Shown one piece after another: positions 33,040 through 42,071 of a stretch of 64,000 bases of DNA. Both the position numbers and the translations under genes were made by a program. The notes below the pieces were generated by a model that was not told where the DNA came from, ran no database searches, and was given only the letters and a program-made list of their open reading frames with translations. The DNA comes from Globisporangium splendens (Eukaryota > Oomycota > Peronosporomycetes > Pythiales > Pythiaceae), in contig VFIW01000002.1 in assembly GCA_006386115.1 (NCBI GenBank), positions 744,001 through 808,000 of the forward strand, in the 5' to 3' direction. Position 1 is the first letter of the stretch; each line of letters opens with the position of its first letter.

Positions 33040-34017
33040 CGTGGCGAGTCAGGAGCAAATTGAGAAGTGAGGCGCGCAAAAGCGAGCGCGCGTACAGGCT
33101 GCTGTGGGCACGCGGATGAGTGTACCGCCATCGGCTGAGTCCACTCATGTGGACCAGAGATGCGCCTCGCATTCGCAGTGTCAAAGCGGCTTTGAAGAGT
33201 GGCATCCTGACGTAGCCATTGGCGCCGTTTTTGATTGGGTCAGTTTAACACTTTTAATAGAGCGCTCATGAAGACTCGGCTGAGAGTGACGAGCTTCGAA
33301 ATCGGTCTCATTAGAAGCCTTTCCTTGTTGTTGACGAATGTGGTGGTGCATCACAGGGTTACACCGTAACCTTATGACATACATTCTGGTTTCACAGAAG
33401 CAAAGCGCTTTGATTGCTTTGTCAATAGAAGTCCGACAATTTGATGTGTCTTACTGAAGGTGCCAGTTGCAACTTCCAATTGCTAGTGTAAAATGCTCAG
33501 GCAAATAGTAGTTCGGCTTGTATTGTACTTTAGATCATGCAGACCATTCTCACACTGCTCGACGTCAGCTCGCTTGGATTCTACCCACCATAATACTCGT
33601 GCGTCACCTGTGCGCACGGCCACGGCTTCGTCGCTCAAGTTGTGCTAGTTCTCTCCATGGAGGCTTCCTCGACATTTCGGTCTTCAGAAAACGCAAAACC
33701 ACAAATCCTTCGGACACTTGATCCACGACGTGTGAGTCCGTCCGTCACGTGAGGTTCTTACGCAACTGAATGGGAGGGGGACTCAAGATCTTGTTATCCA
33801 GTGGTGTCAAAGAGACAGCATGCTGGCTCGTTCAAAACCCCACAGAGGTCAGTCGTCGACAAATAAATGTGGTGGATGACTAACGGAACGCTCAGACGCG
33901 TGCGGTTGGCTCAGCAGATTTGTATTTTCTCACTCGTGATGTGCTTGCATCCGTGCACTATGCGTGCTGAAGATAATCCACTTGAACACTGCAAACTCTC
34001 ATCGTTGCGATTTATCC
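33040..34017. other. Intergenic region
   Basis: About 980 bp, AT-rich, with no ORF or RNA gene supported. A word AGTAGTTCGGCTT near 33507 matches the core of the 10.4-kb decayed repeat, too short to prove relation. Confidence 0.35.
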
Positions 34018-34947
34018 TTAGAGCTGATCGGGTGTGATCGGATGCGGGAGCGGTATGATCGATTTCTTGTCCACATCTCTCGGAAGCGCCTTCCTCATAT
34101 CTATTAAAGGAGAAACACAATATTTCGAGCACAAATGATTCAAAGCCATTCCAACAGATCCGCTCAGCAAATGGAGGCACCCCCAAATAGAACGCAACGT
34201 ACCGAATGCATCCTCGCCATCTGTCTCGTTCGAGTAGTACCCGAGCACGCGCCTGTATACCGAGTACCCGAGCTTCTCATACATGCCGATGGCAGGCGAA
34301 TTCGACACGCGCACAAACAAATCCACAAAGTAGCCATCGTAGCTGCTCATTAAACACATGTACAAAAGTGCAGGGTTAGTCCAGAAATTCGCAACAAGAA
34401 GCAACAGCCCCAAGAATATAACAGGCACGTACAGATCCTCGGAGACGGTCTTGAGACTGTCCATGAGTTTCTTGGCGAGTCCGAGGCGTCGGAACTCCGG
34501 TGCGACCGTCACGGCCGTCACGTGGCCGTGCCAGTTGTCGCCATATCCCTCCGCTTTGCCCATGACTGCCATAAACCAAATGCCAACACACACATTGAGC
34601 GTTTGTTAGATATATGGGGATTACAATATGATACGAAAACTGCGCATTGTGGGATAGATGATACGCAAATATGACGCACTGTAGCCCATGATGGTGTTGT
34701 TCGGGTCCTCCTGCACGAGAAAGTAGTCGGGCCACTTGGAGAGGTACTGCAGGTAGAACGACATGTTGTACTGCAAAACGCACACACATGGCGGTGGATT
34801 AGACGCATACAAATACACATATATAAAGAGCCAAGAGGCGCGCATGCACACGCATATAGAGGCGCTTACGGTCTCCGTGAGCACGTCTAGGTTGACGTTG
34901 TTGAAGCGGAAGAGGTCGTCGCAGCAGAACTTGCGCATCGACGTCAT
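34018..34947 (-). CDS. NAA20: N-terminal acetyltransferase B catalytic subunit, five exons
   Basis: Exons are 34947-34870, 34770-34680, 34565-34433, 34342-34203 and 34100-34018, joining in frame to 174 aa (human 178). Introns are 90-114 bp. The product begins MTSMRKFCCDDLFRFNNVNL, as in NAA20 orthologues, and keeps FYLQYLSKWPDYF, MGKAEG, NWHGHVTAVTVAPEFRRLGLA (acetyl-CoA loop), VDLFVRVSN..MYEKLGYSVYR and KKSIIPLPHP. NatB acetylates nascent chains starting Met-Asp, Met-Glu, Met-Asn or Met-Gln, working with NAA25 on ribosomes. No lesion was found. The gene is divergent from the SET-domain gene, 267 bp apart. The exon boundaries were inferred from GT/AG sites plus family alignment from memory of the conserved motifs. 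Confidence 0.93.
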
Positions 34948-35149
34948 GGCGGATGGCTTTTGTGCTGTTGTGCGAATTGCTTGCGAGTATGTGGAGCAGA
35001 TCCACCTGACCAATCGTCCTCCTACAATATCCTTCTCAAGACAATTCATCCTGTATGCAATTGCTATTCAGTATTAAAGATCTTCAATATGCCTCTTTAT
35101 GACCAACAACATGCAGACATCATAGCAGCATCGAACAAGTAGAGGTATA

Positions 35150-35168
35150 AACCGGTACGATACCGGTT
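35150..35168. promoter_or_regulatory. Perfect palindrome in the NAA20/SET divergent promoter
   Basis: AACCGGTA-CGA-TACCGGTT has 8-bp arms and a 3-bp centre, 46 bp upstream of the SET-domain ATG. The symmetry suits a dimeric DNA-binding protein or a strong local hairpin. Function is unproven. Confidence 0.35.
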
Positions 35169-35214
35169 CCCCCATCCCTCTCTATTGTCAAACTGAGAGA
35201 TATCAAGAAGGCTC

Positions 35215-35652
35215 ATGGAGACATCGCAGCCCAAGAAGCTCCACGATGACGACTGTGGCGTGGAAGTGCGCGCGTCGCGCATCCCGAACGCAGGCAGCGG
35301 GCTGTTCGCCACGCGCAGGCACGCGCAGGGCAGCGTGATCTGCGCGTACACGGGCCAAGTGCTCGCGAACGCGGCGGCATGGAAGCTCGCGGACAAGTCG
35401 TACCTCATGAAGCTCAGTCCGAACAAGTACGTGGATGCGCTCCATGCGCCTAATGTGCTCGCGCGGTACATTAATGACTGCAGGGGAAAGTGCGGCGGGT
35501 ACAACGTCGAGTTTGAGAAGCTCCCGGGGGAGGACAAAGCGCTCGTGGTCGCAATGCGCGACATTGACGCTGGCGAAGAGCTCTTCGTCAACTACGGCCG
35601 CTTCTACTGGATCGCGTACAACCTGAGCCACCCAGAGAGCCCTGTGCGGTAA
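35215..35652 (+). CDS. Small SET-domain protein (putative lysine methyltransferase)
   Basis: 145 aa, almost nothing but a SET domain. Visible motifs are GSG at 27-29 within NAGSGLFATR, RYINDC at 84-89 (in place of RFxNHSC) and GEELFVNYG at 120-128. Family members transfer methyl groups from SAM to lysines of histones or other proteins. There is no pre-SET, and a post-SET Cys cluster is absent, so the substrate cannot be predicted. The His-to-Asp change in the NHS motif makes activity uncertain, although the second motif is good. The ATG at 35215 follows a short leader with the palindrome upstream. It is tail to tail with the 35740 gene (87 bp between stops). Confidence 0.8.
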   Translation: METSQPKKLHDDDCGVEVRASRIPNAGSGLFATRRHAQGSVICAYTGQVLANAAAWKLADKSYLMKLSPNKYVDALHAPNVLARYINDCRGKCGGYNVEFEKLPGEDKALVVAMRDIDAGEELFVNYGRFYWIAYNLSHPESPVR

Positions 35653-35739
35653 TGATACGATGATGCGGTCATAATTATCTAATGCACGGCGATTTTTGAG
35701 GTGGATACGCACACATGCAATCATTACGTTTAATGCGAT

Positions 35740-36402
35740 TTAATATTCGCGCAAGGACGCGCGAATGGCGGCCGCGACGTCGTCATCGTCGTCGCCGTCC
35801 GTGTGGAGGCTCTTCTGGGTCGTGTCGCTCTGCGTGCCATTGGAAAGTGACAGATTCGTGCTCTATAACAGCATTAGGACGAAGAGAAATTGAGAGCCAC
35901 AGTGAGTACTAGCTTCACAATCCTCATGATCGATTTTGCAGACGACGACGACGTACCATGCGCGCGAGTTCGTCGTCCGAGTCATCGGCGCTGGTGGACG
36001 CCGCGGGCTTGGCGTTGGCTTCGGATTTCCGCTTCGCGTCCATTTCCGCAGCTGCGATCTCGAGAAACACGCGCTCGCGACTGAAATCGTAGTCAAACAC
36101 CTCCTGCAAAATGGCATTTACACATGCACAGCAGCATATTAGCCTTGCATTCCACACACGAAGCGAGAGTATAACAGTGTGATGTCCAGTATTAGGCGCA
36201 CCCTTTGCAGCAGGTTCTCATTGAGCGTCGCGGGAACGGGCGTCGACAGGAACGTCGTGTTCAACACCACATGCGTGTACTGCGCACAACACAATATCAG
36301 CCATGTTACACAAAAGCATTCATGCTCTCCGCTGTATAAGCGCCATTGCGGTACCTTCAAGATCGCCTTCTGGCTGTTGGCATTCGCAGGTGACGTCGCC
36401 AT
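35740..36402 (-). CDS. Four-exon 131-aa protein with C-terminal ubiquitin-interacting-like motif
   Basis: Reconstructed from GT/AG sites: exons 36402-36355, 36279-36202, 36103-35957 and 35862-35740 (16, 26, 49 and 41 codons including stop), all phase 0, with introns of 75, 98 and 94 bp. The product starts MATSPANANSQKAILK. It has a middle part EVFDYDFSRERVFLEIAAAE and an acidic/Ser linker, and it ends DDDVAAAIRASLREY. That ending fits the UIM pattern (acidic run, then hydrophobic-x-x-A-hydrophobic-x-x-S-x-x-E), so ubiquitin binding is a reasonable inference. I do not recognise the N-terminal family. Support for the model is that four independent junctions keep one frame and that intron interiors contain stops. 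Confidence 0.65.
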
Positions 36403-36985
36403 TATGTGTTCTTCCTTGATGCGCAGACGGAGGGAAAAGGAGGTATCTACGCGTTCATTCACAGCATAATGCACACATGTAAGCACATGAGCAGGATGAG
36501 CGCAAGCCGCGGACGTCCTTCAATGCACCGTCAGTGGCGCATACGCATGTACAATGGACGCAAACGCACCCGGACGCGCGCGCGGAGCTCTTCCGTCTTC
36601 TGACTTTCTCTTCTCGTTGTCGTTGTGAGGTGGTGTAAGCATGGGTTACTCTCACATCCATTACCCGTGATAATTAGTTGTCCGTTTAATTTGATATGAT
36701 TGATCACAGAGACAGCAATACTCGGATACTGACTGCCTGCAACACTGCGTTCCCTTTCGAAGTCGCTTCATTATGGACCAGCATGATAGCCTGCCTCATT
36801 TTGCTGATTGACGACCGCAAGACAAAGCCACATCGGAAGAATGAACTCAGTGACTCTCTCTATTCATACATTTTCTAATGCTGCTACCAGCGCTTTTCGA
36901 CTGAACGTTTGCGGGTTAGTATCACGACTCAACTAGTCTCCTTCATCCCCATACCACGCGTAACTTTGCCGTCAAACAGCCTCGA

Positions 36986-37534
36986 CTACTGCTCGTCCAG
37001 GAAGCTCGCGGTGTTGTAGCGGCGCTTGATTCCCTCAAGCTCGAGCTTCTTCACGGGCTTGTTGCTCTTCCACGGCCAGCCGGTGCCCACGCGGCCCTTG
37101 ACGTCGTCGGGGTTATCGTTCGCTCCCTGCTCCATCCACGTATCCTTGTTATTGGTTCGGTGCACCATGCTGTCGTGGTCTGGTACCCGCAAGGTCATCT
37201 TCGGCGGCACACCAGCACTAGCAGAAGAAACAACCGGAGAAGTCGATACTCGTTGCCGCGCGACCGCCGTGTCCACGAGATCGCTCACCATCTTGAGCTG
37301 GTCCTTGGACTGGCGCAGTAGCCGCCCCACGTGGTTCTCATCGTCCAGGTCGCGATACGCCTCAAAGCCGTCGCGGATCTGCTTGCGCACGTCGGCGCGC
37401 ACGTCGGGCTCCAGCGGGATCGTCGTGCGCAGGAACTGACGGTACTGCGCGAGAACGTTCGAGCGGTTCAGGAAGTACTGCAGCGACTTGTACACGCGCT
37501 TGGGTGCCGCCGCGTTCTTCGGCGCAGGCGGCAT
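36986..37534 (-). CDS. LYR-motif protein (LYRM2-like) with C-terminal extension
   Basis: 182 aa from ATG 37534. Residues 15-90 follow the LYRM2 layout: KSLQYFLNRSNVLAQYRQFLR, then an R-x-x-I-R-x-x-F helix and DENHVGRLLRQSKDQLKMV. The signature leucine is replaced by Gln (Q30-Y31-R32), while Tyr, Arg and the downstream Phe remain. LYR proteins are small mitochondrial helical adaptors that work with acyl carrier protein in respiratory-complex or Fe-S assembly. The basic N-terminus (MPPAPKNAAAPKRVYK) fits mitochondrial import. About 70 extra residues with PDHDSMVHRTNNKDTW and GTGWPWKSNKP follow and are not in animal LYRM2. It is divergent from the VPS9-domain gene. Confidence 0.65.
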   Translation of the reverse strand: MPPAPKNAAAPKRVYKSLQYFLNRSNVLAQYRQFLRTTIPLEPDVRADVRKQIRDGFEAYRDLDDENHVGRLLRQSKDQLKMVSDLVDTAVARQRVSTSPVVSSASAGVPPKMTLRVPDHDSMVHRTNNKDTWMEQGANDNPDDVKGRVGTGWPWKSNKPVKKLELEGIKRRYNTASFLDEQ

Positions 37535-37748
37535 CGCGTTGCTTGCTCGTTCTCGATTCTGCCGAGATGTGGGCTTCGTACCTATTCAGAAGCGTTGACC
37601 CAGAATAATACTGATGCTCCTATTTTGTGTTACATGCTAACAATGTGGTCCACGTGAACTAAATAATACTGAAAGTTATAGAGAGAGATGAGCTGAATAA
37701 TCGAAGCATAAGTTTGGGGCTCTATTTTATGGTAATTTGGGTTCCGAT

Positions 37749-40613
37749 ATGCTATTGGGAGAATTTTCTTCGTTGAGGGGAACATGCAGATACAAGCATC
37801 GGCAGAGCCTTTGGCAGCTTCTTGAACTGCTTCATTTGCACAAGAGCGAGAGCAGGAGAGTGAGAAGGAGACCACTACCAGCGAGTTCACACGCTGCATC
37901 TGCATTTGCTGGTGCTTGTGCTGGTGTTCGTGGCGTTGGAAGAAGTACAGGAGCCGACGTTCGAGAGATGGCGAAGAGTTGCGTGGCGGTACTGCAGCCA
38001 TCGGCGTTTATGGACAGTGGAGTTGACGATGGGGAGCTTGGGAGGCGCGTTAATTGCGCAGATATTATTCGCCCTACAGACGCGATTCCGATTCTCAGTA
38101 GCAGCGCTGCGCATGGAGAAGCAGCACTCAGTGTCAGTGGCAACGGCGATCTGCTCATCGCTTTTGCAGCTCCAGAAGAGAAGATTGTAACAACAGAAGT
38201 GGTGCAACTTGACAGCAATGTGCTGTCGCAGAGAGATGAGCTGACGTCTGACGTGGATGCTGGTCCACGCAGCAACAGCGCCAGCGGTAGGCATGACAAC
38301 GTCTCTTCCTCAGATTCAGCAACTGGTGCTGTTGGGACGAAGAAACATGCTCTGGTGCAATCGTTTGTCGCGCGTATGAAGCACGGTCTGCATTTCAGAC
38401 GCAACATCAATGCGAAGATCGCGAGTACGCAGCTTGAACTGAAAGCGATGCAGCTGCTCATGAACGGATACCAAGCAGACTTGCGGTGTGTGATCGACCA
38501 ATTGACTAAAGATGCACTGGGATTGGAGCAGCGGACAAACGACACCCAGCAGGCGCTGCAGGTGAATCTCTCTCGATTGATACTCAATGGATATCCACAT
38601 GCATTGGCGGACTCGTATCGCTGCCTCCAGTTGTTGCACTTGCAAGAATTGAAGCTTCTGAAGACACAAACAGAACTGCGGCAGACCATTTTGCAGACTC
38701 GCGTCGCAGAATGTGACTGGATGTGCAAATCTGCGAGCGAAAACTACCAGCAGCGACTCAAATTGTTGACAGCGCAGTTGCAAAGTGGAGGGTGCGATGC
38801 CAGCAGCAAGTTAATCGCGATCTGCGAGGAAGAGCAGCTCCAGTTGTCGCCTGACGACCCGTTCTTCGCCAGTGTTGATCATTTGTACCAATCCCATGCT
38901 TATAGTAAGCAGCTCGACCTGCAGTTGCGCTCAATTGCGGTACTACTGGCCACGATGGGAGCGAAAGTGGAGAATCTTGCAAGAGAAGCTGGTGAATGCA
39001 GTGAGCGTGTGTCGTCCCTATTAACGGTCCCGACTACATCTTTAGTGAAGCGAACTTCGTTCAAGGATACTGGGACTGGCGACTTAAGTGCTACAGCTAC
39101 AACAGCGAAGCGGAGCGAGCTGCACAAGATTGTCGAATGTGTAGCCATGCTGATGAAGGGAAACTGTGGTGGCGGAGTCCTGGATCAAGTTATGGAGGGC
39201 GACGATGCCATGTATCATGACAACTTGAACGCGTTCGATCGGTTCGTCTCGGACACGCGGACACGAGCAGGATGCCTCCTTCACGCATTCACAAAGAAGC
39301 TCACGGACGACAGCATGGCGGATGCACGAATATCACGATGTCATGCACCGCGATCTCAGACTCAATTGGACCATGAAGAGCCAATCAACGCCTCGCGCGA
39401 TGAGCGAAACTTGTATATATCAGACTTCCGTTCGCTGGAGTCGCTGGCGAAGAAACCGCCATTTCGTGCTTGCAACGAAATGGCTGTGGTGGATGAAAGC
39501 TGCAACAGTGAAGATCTACCCGTCATAGTAGCCGCGATCGACACTCTCGCACTGCCACCTCCGATCGCGATCGTCGCCTTTGCTCGGTTTATTCAGAAGC
39601 TGGTCGCCTCAGAATACGACTTAAATGCCTCTGGTGATGAAGCAGTTTCATCTGATACAACCAGCATGGGTGACAGCGAAAATGCCGACAGCACTTGCGA
39701 TAAAGCACTGACACTTGAAACGTGTGTGCATTATCTCGTATTCCGTCGGCTCTCGAAGATATGCTTTGCGTACGAACAGAGCCACTACTCCGGACTTGAT
39801 GCCGATAGCGTATCGCCATTGTGTCAGCACTTGCATTGGAAGCACGCAAAGCAAGCGATTCAGCAGATCCCGTTGGAAGCGCTGGCGTTTCCACACAACG
39901 TTTATCAGCGGATCGCGAGGTATACGAACCTTCACCAGTCATTTCTACCGCGAACACTGCAAGCGTTTAAGCGTGCTGAATGCGAAGTGACCCCACGCGG
40001 CGTCATTCGCTCAGTGTTGACTGGGTTTCGCATGCTGCATCGAGAATTGGCGCATGTGCTGGATGGTGGTGGGGTCGACTCGAATCTTAACGCCGATGTG
40101 CTCATTCCGTCACTTGTGCTGATGATGAGCCGCTTGAATTCCGACGACGAGCTGGATTTGCTGCCGAGACGGCTGAATCTCGTCAAGACCTTCCAGACGT
40201 ATCTACTGAGTGAAGGATGCGAAGAAGCATACTATCTCACGTGCCTTCAGGCAGCTATAGCGTTCATCCAAACGCACTCGTTGGATCCAGAGTCTACCCA
40301 CGAAGACTTGGCATCGACCTTGAAGCGATGTCACGATTGTCAGCAGGTCGTGCACGAGATCGTCATCGAGCGATGTCCTTCGGAGCCAAATATGCCTGCA
40401 AAAGGATCTCAAACTGCGAACACACGGAAAACATCGAATGCAGCGTTACCACCACCTGCCAGCACCTGTAGCGACACACCTGCAACTTTGTACGTCTCCG
40501 ACGAAGACGCGATTCGAGATTTGACTCTGTGGATCGCTAATGAATCCTCAGCCGAGTGCATTCCACCGAATGTCGTTGCCCACGAAGTCTGGATACACGA
40601 CGGAAGTTCGTAA
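37749..40613 (+). CDS. VPS9-domain protein (putative Rab5-family GEF)
   Basis: 954 aa from ATG 37749. The frame is open 12 bp further but without ATG, and Met74 (37968, GAGATGGCG) is an alternative start. The N-terminal part is Ser-rich and disordered. Residues about 200-410 contain helical/coiled-coil stretches. The C-terminal region (about 740-845) is a VPS9 domain: GFRMLHRELAHVL, then NADVLIPSLVLMMSRLN and the hallmark GCEEAYYLTCLQAAIAFI (Y-x-L-T-x-L-x-x-A-x-x-F-I). VPS9 domains catalyse GDP/GTP exchange on Rab5/Rab22-type GTPases on early endosomes. No membrane segment is seen. With the FKBP15-like gene it makes a second endosome-linked gene in the window, though they are 35 kb apart. Confidence 0.8.
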   Translation: MLLGEFSSLRGTCRYKHRQSLWQLLELLHLHKSESRRVRRRPLPASSHAASAFAGACAGVRGVGRSTGADVREMAKSCVAVLQPSAFMDSGVDDGELGRRVNCADIIRPTDAIPILSSSAAHGEAALSVSGNGDLLIAFAAPEEKIVTTEVVQLDSNVLSQRDELTSDVDAGPRSNSASGRHDNVSSSDSATGAVGTKKHALVQSFVARMKHGLHFRRNINAKIASTQLELKAMQLLMNGYQADLRCVIDQLTKDALGLEQRTNDTQQALQVNLSRLILNGYPHALADSYRCLQLLHLQELKLLKTQTELRQTILQTRVAECDWMCKSASENYQQRLKLLTAQLQSGGCDASSKLIAICEEEQLQLSPDDPFFASVDHLYQSHAYSKQLDLQLRSIAVLLATMGAKVENLAREAGECSERVSSLLTVPTTSLVKRTSFKDTGTGDLSATATTAKRSELHKIVECVAMLMKGNCGGGVLDQVMEGDDAMYHDNLNAFDRFVSDTRTRAGCLLHAFTKKLTDDSMADARISRCHAPRSQTQLDHEEPINASRDERNLYISDFRSLESLAKKPPFRACNEMAVVDESCNSEDLPVIVAAIDTLALPPPIAIVAFARFIQKLVASEYDLNASGDEAVSSDTTSMGDSENADSTCDKALTLETCVHYLVFRRLSKICFAYEQSHYSGLDADSVSPLCQHLHWKHAKQAIQQIPLEALAFPHNVYQRIARYTNLHQSFLPRTLQAFKRAECEVTPRGVIRSVLTGFRMLHRELAHVLDGGGVDSNLNADVLIPSLVLMMSRLNSDDELDLLPRRLNLVKTFQTYLLSEGCEEAYYLTCLQAAIAFIQTHSLDPESTHEDLASTLKRCHDCQQVVHEIVIERCPSEPNMPAKGSQTANTRKTSNAALPPPASTCSDTPATLYVSDEDAIRDLTLWIANESSAECIPPNVVAHEVWIHDGSS

Positions 40614-40773
40614 GAGCGTAGATGCCATTCCGCTGTCGTTCGCTTTCGTAAGACGCGCACTTTTCTATCATTTACTCGCTTCTCCGATAAGGGTGGCAAT
40701 GACAGCCACGCCGTACTTTCATTCAGTTTGTGAGTCCAACAGATCTTCTCCATCAGCTCGTGCTCAGCTTTGC

Positions 40774-41405
40774 TTAAAAGCTCTCGGAGTGAATCAGTCC
40801 AAAATAATCATCCTTAATCGTCCCAATCGTGTTCTACAACAGCACCAAACTCTCACACACACACACACAACAACAACGGCGTTAAATACAACCCCACATC
40901 CCACAATACAAAACAAAGCCCACAAGCACGTACGATCTCCGTGACGTCGACGCTGACGCCCACGATCATGAGGCGCACGCCACAGACCTTGCAGATCTCG
41001 ACCTCGCGGTCGTCCGAGATCCACGCATTGTTCTCGTGGTCGTAGCCGTCGTTGAGGTCCGTGGGCATCGCGTGACGAGACACGAACACCTGGAGCGGAT
41101 CCACGTCGGCGAAGAAACCCAACTGGTCGACGGCGGTCGCGACGGCGTCCAGCACCTGGTTCTTGAACGAGCGGAACAGGATCGCGCGGTAGTGGATGTT
41201 GAAATAGACGAAACCCGAGTTGTCCTAGATCACCCCCTTGCCGATGTCCTCGTCGCACAACTCGGTGACCGTGATGACGTAGCCGTACTTTCCCACGGAC
41301 GTGCCCTCCACCTCCTCGATGAGCCGCAGGTAGAAGATATCGTGCAGCTTCGCGGCGAAGTGCATCGGGTGCAGCAACAGGTCGCGCGAGAGCTGCTTGA
41401 GGAAA
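40774..41405 (-). pseudogene. RPB7: RNA polymerase II subunit RPB7 pseudogene
   Basis: Clear RPB7 homology: FLKQLSRDLLLHPMHFAAKL, then EEVEGTSVGKYGYVITVTEL, FNIHYRAILFRSFKNQVLDA, VFVSRHAMPTDLN and, after a 100-bp intron (40933-40834), NTIGTIKDDYFGLI. Lesions are an in-frame TAG at 41227-41225, directly after GKGVI, and no start codon where the family begins with MFFLKQ (the sequence there reads ACATCTTTCCTC). Upstream in-frame sequence has no ATG. Because the intron survives, this is a DNA-level duplicate, not a retrocopy. RPB7 is essential, so an intact gene must exist elsewhere. It is convergent with the VPS9-domain gene. Confidence 0.8.
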
Positions 41406-42071
41406 GATGTAAATTTTCCGGAGGAGGAGGAGCGCGTTCCAACTGATTTGAAAGCTGAATTGCAAGGGCTCTCAAAGACAGTCGATCTAAAGAACTCCAC
41501 TCAAAACTGACAGCTTTACAGCCGCTTCGTTTGAAGGCTGATGATGATGCCACAAACTTCCACACTCTCGGTTGGTTTCTTGTTAAATTGCTATTTCGCT
41601 GCGGTCCCACTCGAGCATGACGTTTCTACATACATTCACTGAATGACATGGAAACCCAACGATGAGTGAAGAAAAGAGAAATCCACAAATGCAAAAGTGT
41701 TCCCACCCACACTTGAAACGCAAACTGCAGCGTGCTTGAGCAATAAAACACGAAATTGACACTTTTTTATCTGATTCTTGAAGACACTTGACAAAGGAAA
41801 TGTCGTCTTCGTCTACAAATGACTTCTCACGGAATTCGAGTTTCGTAGCAAACGACTTTCAATTCATCTTGCCTTGCCATTCAGCTGCTCGCTTCGTATT
41901 AAATAAAACCTGTAGGCAGCTCACATCATCTGTGGTGCGACGTTTGCATAGGGACGCCTTCAGAAATACAAAAAACAACGCGCAAAATCCAGTTGATATA
42001 TAATGAATCAGTAGATTTCTGTCTTGCCACCTTAGTTCTGCATTCATTCGCAGCCCAAACATACTACCCAT

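Noticed and set aside
35863..36157. Single-exon ORF in the 35.7-36.4 kb gene
   Set aside because: Runs through predicted introns; the spliced four-exon model gives a consistent protein instead.
41225..41227. Very short intron hypothesis removing the TAG in RPB7
   Set aside because: The only GT..AG pair spans 9 bp (GTGATCTAG), too short for splicing, so the TAG is treated as a real lesion.
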